Below are positions 36,701-45,240 of a DNA stretch of 64,000 nt, piece after piece (the first letter of the stretch is position 1; each line of letters starts with the position of its first letter). The notes below the pieces were generated by a model, which ran no database searches, was not told the origin of the DNA, and saw nothing but the letters and a program-made list of their open reading frames with translations. The stretch comes from Lepisosteus oculatus. Taxonomy: Eukaryota; Chordata; Actinopteri; Semionotiformes; Lepisosteidae. The stretch covers positions 16,305,275 through 16,369,274 of the forward strand of contig NC_090716.1 in NCBI RefSeq assembly GCF_040954835.1, given 5' to 3'. The translations under genes and the position numbers were made by a program.

Positions 36701-38801
36701 AGCTTTTTCAATTCTGTATACGGTGAACTGTGGGTAATTTCACACAGTATGGGGTTGTACCATGCATTTTGAATGTCTCCATCTGTAAGTTATTTGTTGT
36801 TGTTTTAACATTTGATTTCACAAGAAGCAGTGGGATTTTGTTGTTTTTTTGCTTACTGTGTCAATTAAAACCAAGCATAAATGTGAAATGATTTAATTTA
36901 GTTTTCCAAGACATTTACAACATTACTTTAATAAATGGGTAGTAAATGAATATTTAAGGGACAATGGATTAAAGGTATAATGCAGAATGAGAAAAGTAAT
37001 TACATACTGGATGTGCTGCACACACACACGTCTGTAATTACATGCTTAGATTTCACCTTTTCACTTCCTTATTACACCAGTCCATTTGAAATGGCCAAAT
37101 CTGTGAACCTTCCATTTCGTTTCTTTCCCTGGAAAAGTGAACACAGCACACACAACACACAACACACAAGTTCAGACAAGTGTATCATTCATACAGCTGC
37201 TTACTGTTACAGGACCAATGAAGACCTACTAGTGAGCAACTCACTAAGTCCACGGTTAAATATATTATACAATGGGTCATGACATATTATTTTATGATCA
37301 TATACAAAGCTTGAAGGTCACTCAAGAGATTAATTTCTAGTTTAGGATTTTATGAAGCCACAAGAAGTTCCATGTTTGCTGAATTAAATCTGGCACATTC
37401 ATTTCATTTGTGTGTGTTCATGAAATCTTCTAGGCTGAACTGGGGGTTCCTGTAATGGCCCCTGGAGACCCAGAAAGGAAGAACATCAGGAAATGTGAAG
37501 ACCTAGGAGGCATCCCTTACCACATCAATGTCATCGACCACATGGTAGGTCCAGTAACGGTCATGTGTGTGGAATGGCAGGAGGTCAGGAGGTCAGACGA
37601 TGTTGGGTAGAAACCTATGCCCTCAGGCTGCGGAGGAGACGACCTGGTGCTAGGCGGGTCTCAAAACATCCGAACCCTCAATGCTGAGCGAAGAGGAAAG
37701 GGTGACCTGGAAATATATAGTCCCACACAAAGACACACCGGAAGGACAAGTAAAGCACAGGGAACCTAGGGACAGGACAGAGTAGGAACGCCCTATAGAT
37801 GTAGAGGGCGTGACAGTACCCCCCCCTTCACGGACGGCTCCTGATGCCCAAAAAACAAATGAGCTACAGAGCACCGTGGGGAGGAAAAACCTCATTTAAC
37901 TGAAAGGAAACCTCCGGGAGTCCACGGCTGAGCGAGGAGGAAAGGGTGACTTGGAAATGTATAGCGTCAAACAAAGACAAACCGGAAGGACAAGGGAAGC
38001 ACAGGGAAACTAGGGACAGGACAGAGTAGGAGCTGTAGAGGGCATGACACAAGTGGCATGCAGGGGTCATGTCTCTGCAAGCGGATCCTTACGGGTGAAC
38101 TGAGAATCCAGAACCCCAGAATGAGGTTGTGCCAAGCAGCATCGCCAACGCAGCATCACTTTCTCTTCCACACACGTCTCTCTGGGTGTTTGGGATCGTC
38201 AAACACGCTTTGCTTCAAGGACTTACTGGGCACTTTAGTGTCAGGGTTAGGGTTTATGGATCACAGTCTAAATTCAGTTTTATTGTGTCATTTTAAGGAC
38301 CAAGCTACCCAGCCGTGTTGTTAAACCCTATTCAAAAAATGGCTGAGATTCTTGGACCAGTTAACTACTAAATACCAAACAGGCCTAGATGAAACCAAAA
38401 ATGGCCTCCCATTGTTTGTAACATTTCTTATTTAATAATAATAATAATAATAATTGCTTACACTTATATAGCGCTTTTCTGGACACTCCACTCAAAGCGC
38501 TTTACAGGTAATGGGGACTCCCCTCCACCACCACCAATGTGCAGCATCCACCTGGATGATGCGACGGCAGCCATAGTGCGCCAGAACGCTCACCACACAT
38601 CAGCAATTTTAAATTTTAAATTTTATTTAAAATTCATACTGAGAGTAAATGCTCCTGGGGGTGGAAGGTTTTTTTTTAACTGACAGATGATTAAAGTGCA
38701 GTTCAGGTTCTCTTCACTGTGTTTTCTGTTTCCAGAATGGAGTTGCGAGGAGTGTCGGGGTCAGCCCTCTGCTGCCAGCCAACAGGCTCATAGCAAACTA
38801 G
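18718..38801 (+). CDS. Ldh_2-family malate/L-lactate-type dehydrogenase (YjmC/AllD-like oxidoreductase), 11 exons
   Basis: Eleven exons (18718-18725, 27155-27303, 28257-28445, 29491-29552, 30437-30490, 31175-31273, 32541-32676, 34569-34687, 36228-36323, 37434-37544, 38736-38801) join in compatible phases into 1089 nt, 362 codons plus stop, with no internal stop. The length is normal for the PF02615 family, which reduces or oxidises 2-oxo/2-hydroxy acids or related imino acids with NAD(P)(H) and lacks a Rossmann fold. Family blocks in order are [13 protein letters not shown] (39-51), [11 protein letters not shown] (116-126, H119 being the expected catalytic His), [12 protein letters not shown] (139-150), LGTNPIS (157-163), [12 protein letters not shown] (176-187), PEGWG (199-203) and GYKGFGL (234-240). 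No signal peptide or membrane segment is visible, so it is probably cytosolic. Family members differ in substrate (malate, ureidoglycolate, sulfolactate, cyclic imino acids), so the substrate here is unknown. The least certain parts are exon 1 and the last exon. Confidence 0.9.
19560..20750. repeat. Purine-rich, unclassified block, possibly an old retroelement
   Basis: Base composition shifts to G/A-rich on the + strand (repeated gagctg, ctggga and gagag words). Minus-strand frames of 206 and 142 codons are open only as a by-product of that composition. The block closes with 'agaataaaggcaaacag', resembling a poly(A) region. No gag, pol or integrase motif is recognisable, so the class is open. 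Confidence 0.25.
21285..21490. repeat. Foldback/MITE-like element with about 50-bp inverted ends
   Basis: The left arm 'gatggacagtcctgattcctg...tgtgtctgcaaattt' is the inverted match of the right arm 'aaacccgcagacacatcagttctccagaaccaggactgtccgtc'. The spacer holds (TTC)n/(TTA)n. Other fragments of the family occur at 740-950, 2080-2135 and perhaps 27530-27680. Confidence 0.55.
23480..23862 (+). repeat. tRNA-derived SINE, diverged
   Basis: Head 'gtggtgggtggtgctgttgcctggcagctacaagaccctgtgttcagattcagg' and tail 'gtgctggataaatgaagaaaatggatgg' bracket a diverged body. Open frames inside it (150 and 97 codons) are not genes. Confidence 0.6.
24647..24683 (+). repeat. (CAAA)n microsatellite
   Basis: Runs of caaacaaacaaacaaac within an A-rich segment. 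Confidence 0.8.
25904..25922. repeat. Short interstitial telomere-type repeat (CCCTAA)n
   Basis: CCTAACCCTAACCCTAACC is just over three units of the vertebrate telomere hexamer, in otherwise ordinary intronic sequence. Confidence 0.85.
26082..26089. promoter_or_regulatory. Full CRE palindrome TGACGTCA
   Basis: A perfect cAMP-response/ATF-CREB site within 'gctgtgacgtcacgggg', in intron 1 about 1.07 kb upstream of coding exon 2. It could mark an internal enhancer or alternative promoter. Function is not shown. Confidence 0.4.
26344..26540 (-). repeat. tRNA-derived SINE, reverse orientation, partial
   Basis: 'tattttctaaccgctttatccaatccagggtcatgggggagcctgacc...acaccctggacaggacaccagtccacggcagagcacacac...gtgggaggaaattg' follows the family order. 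The tRNA head is missing. Confidence 0.8.
27155..27303 (+). CDS. Ldh_2 gene coding exon 2
   Basis: Acceptor ctcttccag, donor G|gtcagt. Encodes residues 3-52: the N-terminal helix, the [19 protein letters not shown] block and the GHYSHGLNR signature with H44 and H47. It ends one base into the Asp53 codon. Confidence 0.92.
28257..28445 (+). CDS. Ldh_2 gene coding exon 3, with a GC donor
   Basis: Acceptor ttccacag. Encodes [12 protein letters not shown] through IGWIVARG (residues 53-115 plus one base). There is no GT that keeps the frame. The break occurs at G|gcaagt, a GC donor with otherwise perfect consensus, and exon 4 then restores [11 protein letters not shown]. Confidence 0.9.
28480..28702. 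repeat. Composite SINE in intron 3
   Basis: The left part reads in reverse orientation (cagccagcaataggtgcaaggcagggtacaccctgggtgggatgccagtccatcac). The right end reads forward (ccctgtatcagataaagtggatcgaaaatggatgg). Two opposite-facing SINE pieces are fused, starting only 34 bases past the exon 3 boundary. Confidence 0.6.
29491..29552 (+). CDS. Ldh_2 gene coding exon 4
   Basis: Acceptor gcctctcag, donor ATC|gtgagt. Encodes (G)[18 protein letters not shown] and MI, residues 116-136. This is the most diagnostic family block, with the conserved His119. Confidence 0.93.
30161..30174 (-). promoter_or_regulatory. CTCF-like motif, reverse
   Basis: GCTCCCCCTGGTGG reads CCACCAGGGGGAGC on the minus strand, one base off the core consensus. 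Intron 4 of the Ldh_2 gene. Confidence 0.5.
30437..30490 (+). CDS. Ldh_2 gene coding exon 5
   Basis: Acceptor tcttcgcag, donor GAG|gtaagg. Encodes [18 protein letters not shown], residues 137-154, the conserved GMSxTNTSP block. Confidence 0.93.
31175..31273 (+). CDS. Ldh_2 gene coding exon 6
   Basis: Acceptor gtttcttag, donor AAG|gtagag. Encodes residues 155-187 with LGTNPIS and [12 protein letters not shown], the conserved cofactor/active-site region of the family. Confidence 0.93.
31640..31775 (-). repeat. Dispersed repeat ('aacgtttcggccatggagcc' family)
   Basis: 'gtaggctgcaaaggaacaggtaataggtttattccacgctgaaaagag...aacgtttcggccatggagccttcttcaggtgtga' is the inverted counterpart of the copies at 16660 and 56101. 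Class unknown. Confidence 0.55.
31992..32005 (-). promoter_or_regulatory. CTCF-like motif, reverse (perfect core)
   Basis: GCGCCCTCTGGTGG, minus strand CCACCAGAGGGCGC, matches the CCASYAGRKGGCRS core at every position. Intron 6 of the Ldh_2 gene. Confidence 0.6.
32541..32676 (+). CDS. Ldh_2 gene coding exon 7
   Basis: Acceptor cccgacag, donor CACAG|gtcagg. Encodes residues 188-232, including [14 protein letters not shown] and the glycine-rich [12 protein letters not shown]. It ends one base into Gly233. Confidence 0.92.
32779..33172 (+). repeat. tRNA-derived SINE, near full length
   Basis: Head 'gcagcacagtggtgcagtggttggcgttgctgcc' with a B-box-like GGTTTGAATTCC, body 'tctgtgtggagtttgcatgttctccctgtg', a (GT)n middle with 'gtgtcctgtccaggg' twice, and tail 'gtaaatgggtggat'. 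The middle segment appears duplicated once (33001-33095), an early form of the expansion seen at 5.1 kb. Confidence 0.8.
34310..34460 (+). repeat. Dispersed repeat fragment ('gtgtgaagaagcacctcctgtg' family)
   Basis: Shares the order 'actctgtgtgaagaagcacctcctgtg... cttgcatcaggcaccctttg' with 44848-45240. Intron 7 of the Ldh_2 gene. Confidence 0.4.
34569..34687 (+). CDS. Ldh_2 gene coding exon 8
   Basis: Acceptor ctcctgcag, donor TTG|gtacgt. Completes Gly233 and encodes [20 protein letters not shown] through RTADL, residues to 272. This is the conserved GxKGxGL turn and following helix. Confidence 0.93.
35105..35222 (+). repeat. SINE tail fragment
   Basis: 'ggtccagggtatatcttgccttgtacccattgtttgct...gtactggattaggcagttaaaagatggatgaatgg' is the 3' half of the common SINE. 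Confidence 0.6.
35292..35305 (-). promoter_or_regulatory. CTCF-like motif, reverse (perfect core)
   Basis: CTGCCCTCTGCTGG, minus strand CCAGCAGAGGGCAG, fully matches the CTCF core consensus. Intron 8 of the Ldh_2 gene. Confidence 0.6.
36228..36323 (+). CDS. Ldh_2 gene coding exon 9
   Basis: Acceptor cctttttcag, donor CCG|gtgagt. Encodes [16 protein letters not shown] through HRNLEP, residues 273-304. The family block 'G..F.AI(D/N)P..F...F' is clear. Confidence 0.92.
37434..37544 (+). CDS. Ldh_2 gene coding exon 10
   Basis: Acceptor aatcttctag, donor ATG|gtaggt. Encodes residues 305-341, with [10 protein letters not shown] (family 'V..PG..E') and [13 protein letters not shown]. Confidence 0.92.
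37610..38060. repeat. Two-copy tandem repeat, about 240-bp period
   Basis: 'gctgagcgaagaggaaagggtgacctggaaat...accggaaggacaagtaaagcacaggg...agggacaggacagagtaggaac...tagagggcgtgaca' at 37681-37815 is repeated at 37926-38049 with few changes. The segment between holds 'gtaccccccccttcacgg'. It lies in intron 10. I suspect a fragment of an LTR-type element but see no coding motif. Confidence 0.7.
38436..38600 (+). repeat. Dispersed element (tatagcgctttt...gcgctttaca), longer copy
   Basis: Follows an (AAT)n run at 38433-38453. It matches the copy at 10426 and extends it with 'aatgtgcagcatccacctggatgatgcgacggcagccatagtgcgcc'. It ends about 135 bases before the last exon of the Ldh_2 gene. Confidence 0.65.
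38736..38801 (+). CDS. Ldh_2 gene terminal coding exon 11
   Basis: Acceptor tgtttccag, phase 0. Encodes [20 protein letters not shown] and N, then TAG. The 'xxxAxxLGVxPLxP' tail after '..VIDHM' agrees with the family C-terminus and gives a normal length. Evidence is weaker than for inner exons because the C-terminus is poorly conserved. Confidence 0.75.
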   Translation, partial: NGVARSVGVSPLLPANRLIAN

Positions 38802-39450
38802 AGCTGCTTCTGCGAGAGGCCCCAGAAACACCGGTTTAGACAGAAGAGTTTTTAATGTGTGCTGCTTTTTAATACTCCTAGACAAAAACCGAAACGCTTG
38901 GCTCCTGTTAGATCAGTATTTCATGATGCACAATCCCACTTTTAAGAAAATGATATTGAGAGTCTTTGCATTCACTAACCACTCAGGTTCAACTCTTGTG
39001 GATTTTAATGCCAAACTAGTACGATTAGAGCTTTTACCAACACATTTATTTTAGACTGTCCAGAACAGAGTTAGGGCTTTTAGTTTTCACCTGTTAGCTG
39101 TTGTTCATTGGCAAATAATGCCAGTTGTGGAAAAAATAGTTTTCACCACTACAGGAGTTAGTTAAAATCAGATTCCAATAGGTACCTAAAAGGCATCCCA
39201 GAAAAATTATTCAGAGTAGATTAATCCCACCACAACAATTCTGTTCATACTCACCCAGTTTTAACCATTGCAGATGGATAGATGGAACACTACATGCCCT
39301 GAGGGGAAAGTGGAGGCACAGAAAAACAGATTTCACTTCATAGTAGACTGATATTTTTCTCCTAAACAAAAGTACAGAGAAACTTGAGCCCTCAACACAG
39401 CTTACCAATTGTTTAATTTGAGTTCTCATTGTGCTTACACACCTTGTACA

Positions 39451-39456
39451 AATAAA
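39451..39456 (+). terminator. Candidate poly(A) signal of the Ldh_2 gene
   Basis: AATAAA about 650 bases after the stop is the first canonical signal downstream. Another AATAAA lies at 39860-39865. Confidence 0.4.
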
Positions 39457-39672
39457 TTATTGACCAAACCAAACTTTAAAAAGCGACCAGTGCCGTTGTG
39501 TGTGTTTTTATCATAGCCAGTGCACACTGGGTCCGGGAGCCCTGGGGGACCAAGCCAGGCCAGGTGGCTCGTGTGCTGTTCCCCAGGGTAGGAGAAACAT
39601 CTGCACAGCAGCGGGTATCTGGGCTTCCACTCCCCACCTGAAGACACCCTTCTGGAAGGGCTGGAAATGAGG

Positions 39673-39686
39673 GCGCCCTCTGCTGG
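39673..39686 (-). promoter_or_regulatory. CTCF-like motif, reverse (perfect core)
   Basis: GCGCCCTCTGCTGG, minus strand CCAGCAGAGGGCGC, fully matches the core consensus. It lies just beyond the 3' end of the Ldh_2 gene. Confidence 0.6.
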
Positions 39687-42600
39687 CTGTTATGAGTCAC
39701 GTCAGGGCGACTTGGTCTCTGTTGCACGTCTGTCAGCAGGCACTCCACCATGTGCACTGGCTCCTCGAAACAGAAAGCCTTCTGAGAGATGAGGAGGTAC
39801 ATGAGCCAGATCAGTAAGAAACAAACCCATTTAATGGACAGATGCATGCTATGTATTAAAATAAAGAGGAATTAGGAATATTATATTATTGGTTTTGAGT
39901 CCAGTTCATAGGAACCGAAAATATTTTAAGATGCATATAGTTTACTGTTTATAGGAGTGGGAATGATCCATTAAGTAATCAGGAATGCAATGGATGTAGA
40001 TGCTTCATAGAACCAGCAGGGGTCATATTTGTGAAGCTTTCGTCTCTCCTGGAGATGAAAAAATGAATAGCAATTTGTCTTTTTTACCGTGCTTTGACAC
40101 AGGCTCATCTTCATTTTGAACAGCATATAGTTCACTTGCTCACTTGCTCAAAGATCGCAGGCAATTTCCCTAAAGGTGTTGAGGAGGAGGAAGAAGAGGA
40201 GGCCTATCAAGCTCATTATGTTGCTACTACTAATATATTATGAGGATTAGCTACCATTGTTTTTACATGTACAAAGACTTAATTCTAATAATTTTAGTCA
40301 TGGAAGAAGAGAAAAGGCCATATATTTTAATAAATCATTGACCTCTAATTTACATTATACTAATATGTTGGGAATCCATGTTGTACAGGAATTCTTTATA
40401 ATAAATTTATTTTAATATTATTAGAAGAAGTAACTGCCAGAGCTGGAAGGCTGCCTCAGTGAGGAAACTGCCTGTGCAAGATGATTCATCAAAATCTAAA
40501 AATGTTGCAGAATATCCACTTTCAGTGTATTAATTACAACTAAGAATGTTAAGAGGACTGTGTACCTGCTTAACCAGGAATTAGAATGAAATTATTAAAG
40601 GCATTCAGGAATTGTCTGTCAGTTCTTGGGTTTCAAGGCATTGACGTGCTGCTGTTGTAGTGCAATTTGAAGCTGCCAACAGCAGCTGTCACCAGGCCTG
40701 AACTTTTTGAGTTCAATTAAGACCAGTGATGGCTTATCTGGTTTGTCAAGGATCCACAAGAGAAGGATTCAAGGTCACAACATACTGTACTGCGGAGCAC
40801 TGTAAGCAACTTGCTCTCCTGGGGTTTCAAAATCTTTCTTGATTTACAGTAAGTACACGGCTGTTCATGTAAAAATTTATAAAGTGAAAACTTAATGATT
40901 TCTGATGTAACATGAGAAAGGATTAGATGTACCAAAATGTGGTTCATCAAAATCTGGCCAGGTTGCTGGAACATATTTTTTACTGTAAACCAATACACAC
41001 TTACCCTGAACGAAGAAGACCTGACTAGACCTGGACATTTCAAAGCAAAACAGAGGGTGGATGGAAACCATCACTTGGCTGTCTGGCCCCCTGTCTGCCA
41101 GCCTTTTGTTTGGCTAAGCAACTGAGGCGCCTGTATCTGCCAATACGTTCTTCAGGAGTAAAATCACAAATCCTTTTCTCCCGCATCGTTTGTCTTGATA
41201 ATTACCAGGGAGCATGCAGGCTGCTTGATCCCGAACGGCCTGAGGAATGTGAGAGTAAACAGAAACACATGCACACAGTTCCAGGCGAGGGCTGGGTCCT
41301 GGAAATGCGGGCCATCTTGTTTGAGACTCCTGGCACACGAGGTGCTGCGCAGTTCACTGGCCAGACTCTGGAGCAGGTCCTGGAGTTGTCATTTTCCCTT
41401 AGCCCTTAGTGAGTTAACTGATCATTAGCTTAATTGAACCATTTGAACACTTTGCAAAGGTCTTTCGCTGTTGATAATTTAAAGAAACCTGGAGAACCTG
41501 GAAAGTCTGCTGGATAGTGGCTCTCAAGGACTGGAGAGGTGGTTGCTGGATGCTGCACCTTGTTGATCAAAATGCTTCTACAGCTCTGAATAACCTTCCA
41601 GTACTGGGGCTGGCCAGGATGTACTGTACACTATGGCTGTTGCCACATTCACGGCTCTTCACTGCCTTAACAACAGCCTTCTCTGCAAGTACATTGATTC
41701 TGATGGTGGAGTCAATGACCGGTTGAGTTCATTTCACATTATAGTTCAGCATTACAAGAATTAGTGACGCCATGTTAGTCAGCAGCACTGCATGAAAATT
41801 CGGGACACAATCACACTAAGAAGCTGTTACTTGAAGCTGAAATCTTAATTTTAACGAAACACAAACCAATCGTAGGCTGCTGTTAATTTTACTACACCCC
41901 CCCCCCCTTTTCGAGAAATGCCCTAGGATTTTCAATGATGACAGAGAGTAAGGTCCTCTGTTTTAAGTCTCGTACGAAGGACGGTATAGTATAGTGAACT
42001 ACTGCTGCGTCCTGGCCAGGCTCACACCTGCTGAGCTTCAGTGGGTTGCCGGCTGTATGCAGCTTTAGCCAAAACTGACTTTATGATTCTGCTTCCAGGC
42101 CAGAGGTACAACAGTTAAACCACCAGCTGACTATAATTCCTGTAACTACTGTATATACAGAAGGCTTTAGTGTCTAAACTGAGTGCTCAAAGTGGCAAAA
42201 TAGCAGTGCAAAGTATAATTACAGATTCTTAAACATGTGGGGCCATATTTTTAGAAATTTTAATTGTTGCTCCAAGCAATAGCCTTTAAAATGTATAAAA
42301 TCAGGGGTTTTAATATCTAAAAAACCTGCTGAAGTCAGGCCAAAGGTTTCATTTTTCAAAGAAGTCTAGGAATTTAAAGAAAGTCTCAGTGGTTTTTCCA
42401 AAAGGCCAATTGTGCAAAAACTTCCTTACTGGATGTCTGACACATCGTTTCATTCTTTGAATTTTCTGAAGCCTGTTCTCTGATTCTTCCTGTCTGCTCT
42501 TCAGTCTTTAAAGCCGGAAGCAAAGTAAGATAAGCATAAGTTCTGACATGATATTCCAGTGTAGACTAAATGTAATCAATGACATGTTTACACCTTTCTT

Positions 42601-43099
42601 CATCAAAGAAACATCTGGGTTTTATTGTTCATTTCAGCACCATGTCATTGACACAGAATTCTTGATGCTGACTTAATGCTGATTTAATTTGAGAGTGTTG
42701 ATGTTTAACCTTTTCTCATGTAGAGAGAAAATCAATTCAACGGGTTTGCTGTGAAGAGCTGCTGGACCACACACAACAACGGCCCCTTCCTGATGTTCTT
42801 GCACTAGAAGTCTATCTTGCTAGAAGTTTGTTAAATATGTTGCTTAGGCACTGTACCAATTTCCTATACATAGAACTAGGCAGAATTATGATATTAATGG
42901 TAGCCAGCCCGACCATTAAAAGCAACGAACACTTTGCATATATATTCCTATAGTTAGTCCAGCCCAGGTACTGTTATAAGATCCAATGCAGATAAACAAT
43001 TTCACTTCAGAATGATCACATTTGGAATTTCGGTGTGGTAAGGGAAAGTGTAAGAGGCTTCTCCAGTCTTCTCATTTACAGTACCTAATGTTTATCCTT

Positions 43100-43900
43100 A
43101 AGTGTTCATGACAGAGTGGAATATCCTCCTGGCATTGTTGGAATTCCCTTGCTTGAAATGTTACAAACTGCCATACAGGGAGGTGACATATGGAAGGATG
43201 TTAATACTGCCTTTATTTCCCTATTATTGAAAAAGGCAAAGGTCATACACTCTGTGCATGTTATCACCCTGTGTGCTAAGGTACTACTGCACTCCTAGTA
43301 AAGGCTCATCAGCCCAGATTAGCACGCCTTGTTCTGACAGGTTTTATTATAGGGCAACTAATAATGTTTGCAGCCGCTTGTACACTGTACATGCAGCTAC
43401 AAATGCTGCCTTTCCCTGTGCTGTTCTTTCATTGAAAGGCAAGAAGGCTACATTTCACTGGCTCAAGGGGGAATATCTACAGTTGGTGTTGGATTATATT
43501 GGCTTCGGAACAGGATTCATCAATATGGTAGAGGAAAGCAGCTGATGTCAATAACAGGCAATATGTGTTCTTCTCACCTTATTTGTAAGGGCACTCATGC
43601 CTTGTCTTAAGAGCTCCAAGCTCAAGCAATCCATTGAACTATTTCTACCAACAGTCCTCAGCATTGTGTATTCCTCTATGCTGATTTATTGCTGTTGATA
43701 ATGTTCCCCAGTTCCTGCTTCAATGTGTTCAGTACTCTATCACTTCAATTAATTGGTTAAAGTCCAGATTTTTCCATCTTTACATTTCACAGTGGAGAGA
43801 ACCATGTTACTTTTTAGTTGCTTCAGATACCTTGGTATTGAGCTGCATTCTTCTGTAGAAGCAGAAACACACTAAACAATTTTTACGATTATGTTTTAAA
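43100..43900 (+). mobile_element. L1/Tx1-like LINE relic
   Basis: Broken frames give 'IPLLEMLQTAIQGGDIWKDV' then 'TAFISLLLKKAKV', resembling the L1-clade 'W..a.I.LI.KKgkD' region. Further on, 'WLKGEYLQLVLDYIGFGTGF' resembles the 'v.W.yL..vL.rfGFG..F' block. Several stops and frameshifts make it inactive. Confidence 0.5.
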
Positions 43901-44557
43901 CAGAAAGGTGTTGACAGGAACAGATGGACACATTTTCACTTAAAGCTTCCATGATAGAAGTGAAGAAATAATGATACTTTGACTTTCACTCCCTTGGGCC
44001 CACAGCAGTGATTTATTTAAATACCTGCAAATGTACTCAAAGGAAGTTGTGTAATGTAAACCGATACCGCGCCAAATAATCTTAATCTTTTAAGATTAAA
44101 ATATGTGATGAAATGTTCCTGAAGGAAACTGATGTGACATAAAAATCCAGTGTTAACTGTGTGACTGAAATTAACAATGTGGCATTGAGATCAGCTTTGT
44201 TTGAGGCAGGTATGTAGTCTGCGTGAACATCTGGAAGCTCAGATGTCTCATTAAGCCAAGAGTGTGTCATGTGATTATATAAAAGATAACATAATGAGGA
44301 AGCAGACAAGACCAGAGATCAGAGAGTCAGACAAATCACAGGAAAGGCAAGCAACTAAAAAATAATACACACCGTAGTTTTAAGGAAGTTCAACGTGAAG
44401 AATTAAATACTGTATAGCTGAGTTTCCAAGAATCTGATTCTGTTTCTTGAACTTCAATTCAAGATCTGGTTTGTTTAAACACTAGGATCTGCAGTGATGG
44501 TATGACACACTAGAAAAAAAAAAGATTTAACAAAACTTTATGGTGGTTACTCATCGA

Positions 44558-44760
44558 TCCATCCATTTTCTAACTGCTTCATCCAATGAAGGGTCACTGG
44601 AGTGCCGGAGACTTTCCCAGCAGCCAACTGCAGGGCACACACAGACACAGACAGGCACACAGTCACACCAGGGCCAGTTTTCCCAAAAGCCAATTACCCT
44701 ACCAGTATGTCTTTTGTCTGTGGTCACAGGAAACCAGAGCAGAGGTCAATTACAGCATAA
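44558..44760 (-). repeat. tRNA-derived SINE, reverse orientation, partial
   Basis: 'catccattttctaactgcttcatccaatgaagggtcactggagtgcc...gggcacacacagacacagacaggcacac...accagggccagttttcccaaaagccaattacc...gtctgtggtcacaggaaacc' follows the family order. Confidence 0.75.
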
Positions 44761-44847
44761 CAGGGGTATTTTCCACTGAATAGGAACTTGCTACCATTGT
44801 ACCCATCCATAAAAAGGGTGAGAAAAACCAAGCAACTATAAACCAAT

Positions 44848-45240
44848 AAGAACATAAGGATACAAAAACAAGAGGAGGCCATTAGGTTGGTCAAGCCTGT
44901 TTGGTGGTTAGTTCATAATTGATCCAAGAATCTCATCCAGCAATTTTTTAATGAAGCCAAAGTATTGGTTTCAACCACATGGCTCAGTAGCTTGTTCCAT
45001 ACTTTCACAACCCTTTGATTAAAGTGCTTCCTATTCTCACTTTTAAATGCTCATCCACATAGTTTCCACTTAAGTCTTCTGGTTCGTTTCACCATTTATT
45101 TGGAAGAAGTCCTGATTTGACTCTGCTGATGCCTTTGAGGATTTTGAGCACTTGTATCAAGTACGCTCATAGTCTTCTATAGCACACAGCTCTGTTGTTT
45201 CAGCCTGTCAGTGTAGGACAGTCCCTTAAGTCCAGGTGCA
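44848..45240 (+). repeat. Dispersed repeat ('aagaacataaggat...gaggaggccatt' family)
   Basis: The longest copy in the window: 'gaggaggccattaggttggtcaagcc', 'gatccaagaatctcatccagcaa', 'gcttgttccatactttcaca', 'gtgcttcctattctcac'. I remember this family as very common in gar- and sturgeon-type genomes, which supports a non-teleost fish. Confidence 0.55.

Noticed and set aside
41110-41409. 99-codon frame
   Set aside because: No domain, no splice context, typical chance length.
42724-42808. Exon-like stretch (acceptor tctcatgtag, 27 codons, stop) that could be an alternative last exon of the Ldh_2 gene
   Set aside because: The phase fits, but its text (ENQFNGFAVKSCW) does not resemble the family C-terminus, while the exon at 38736-38801 does and is nearer.
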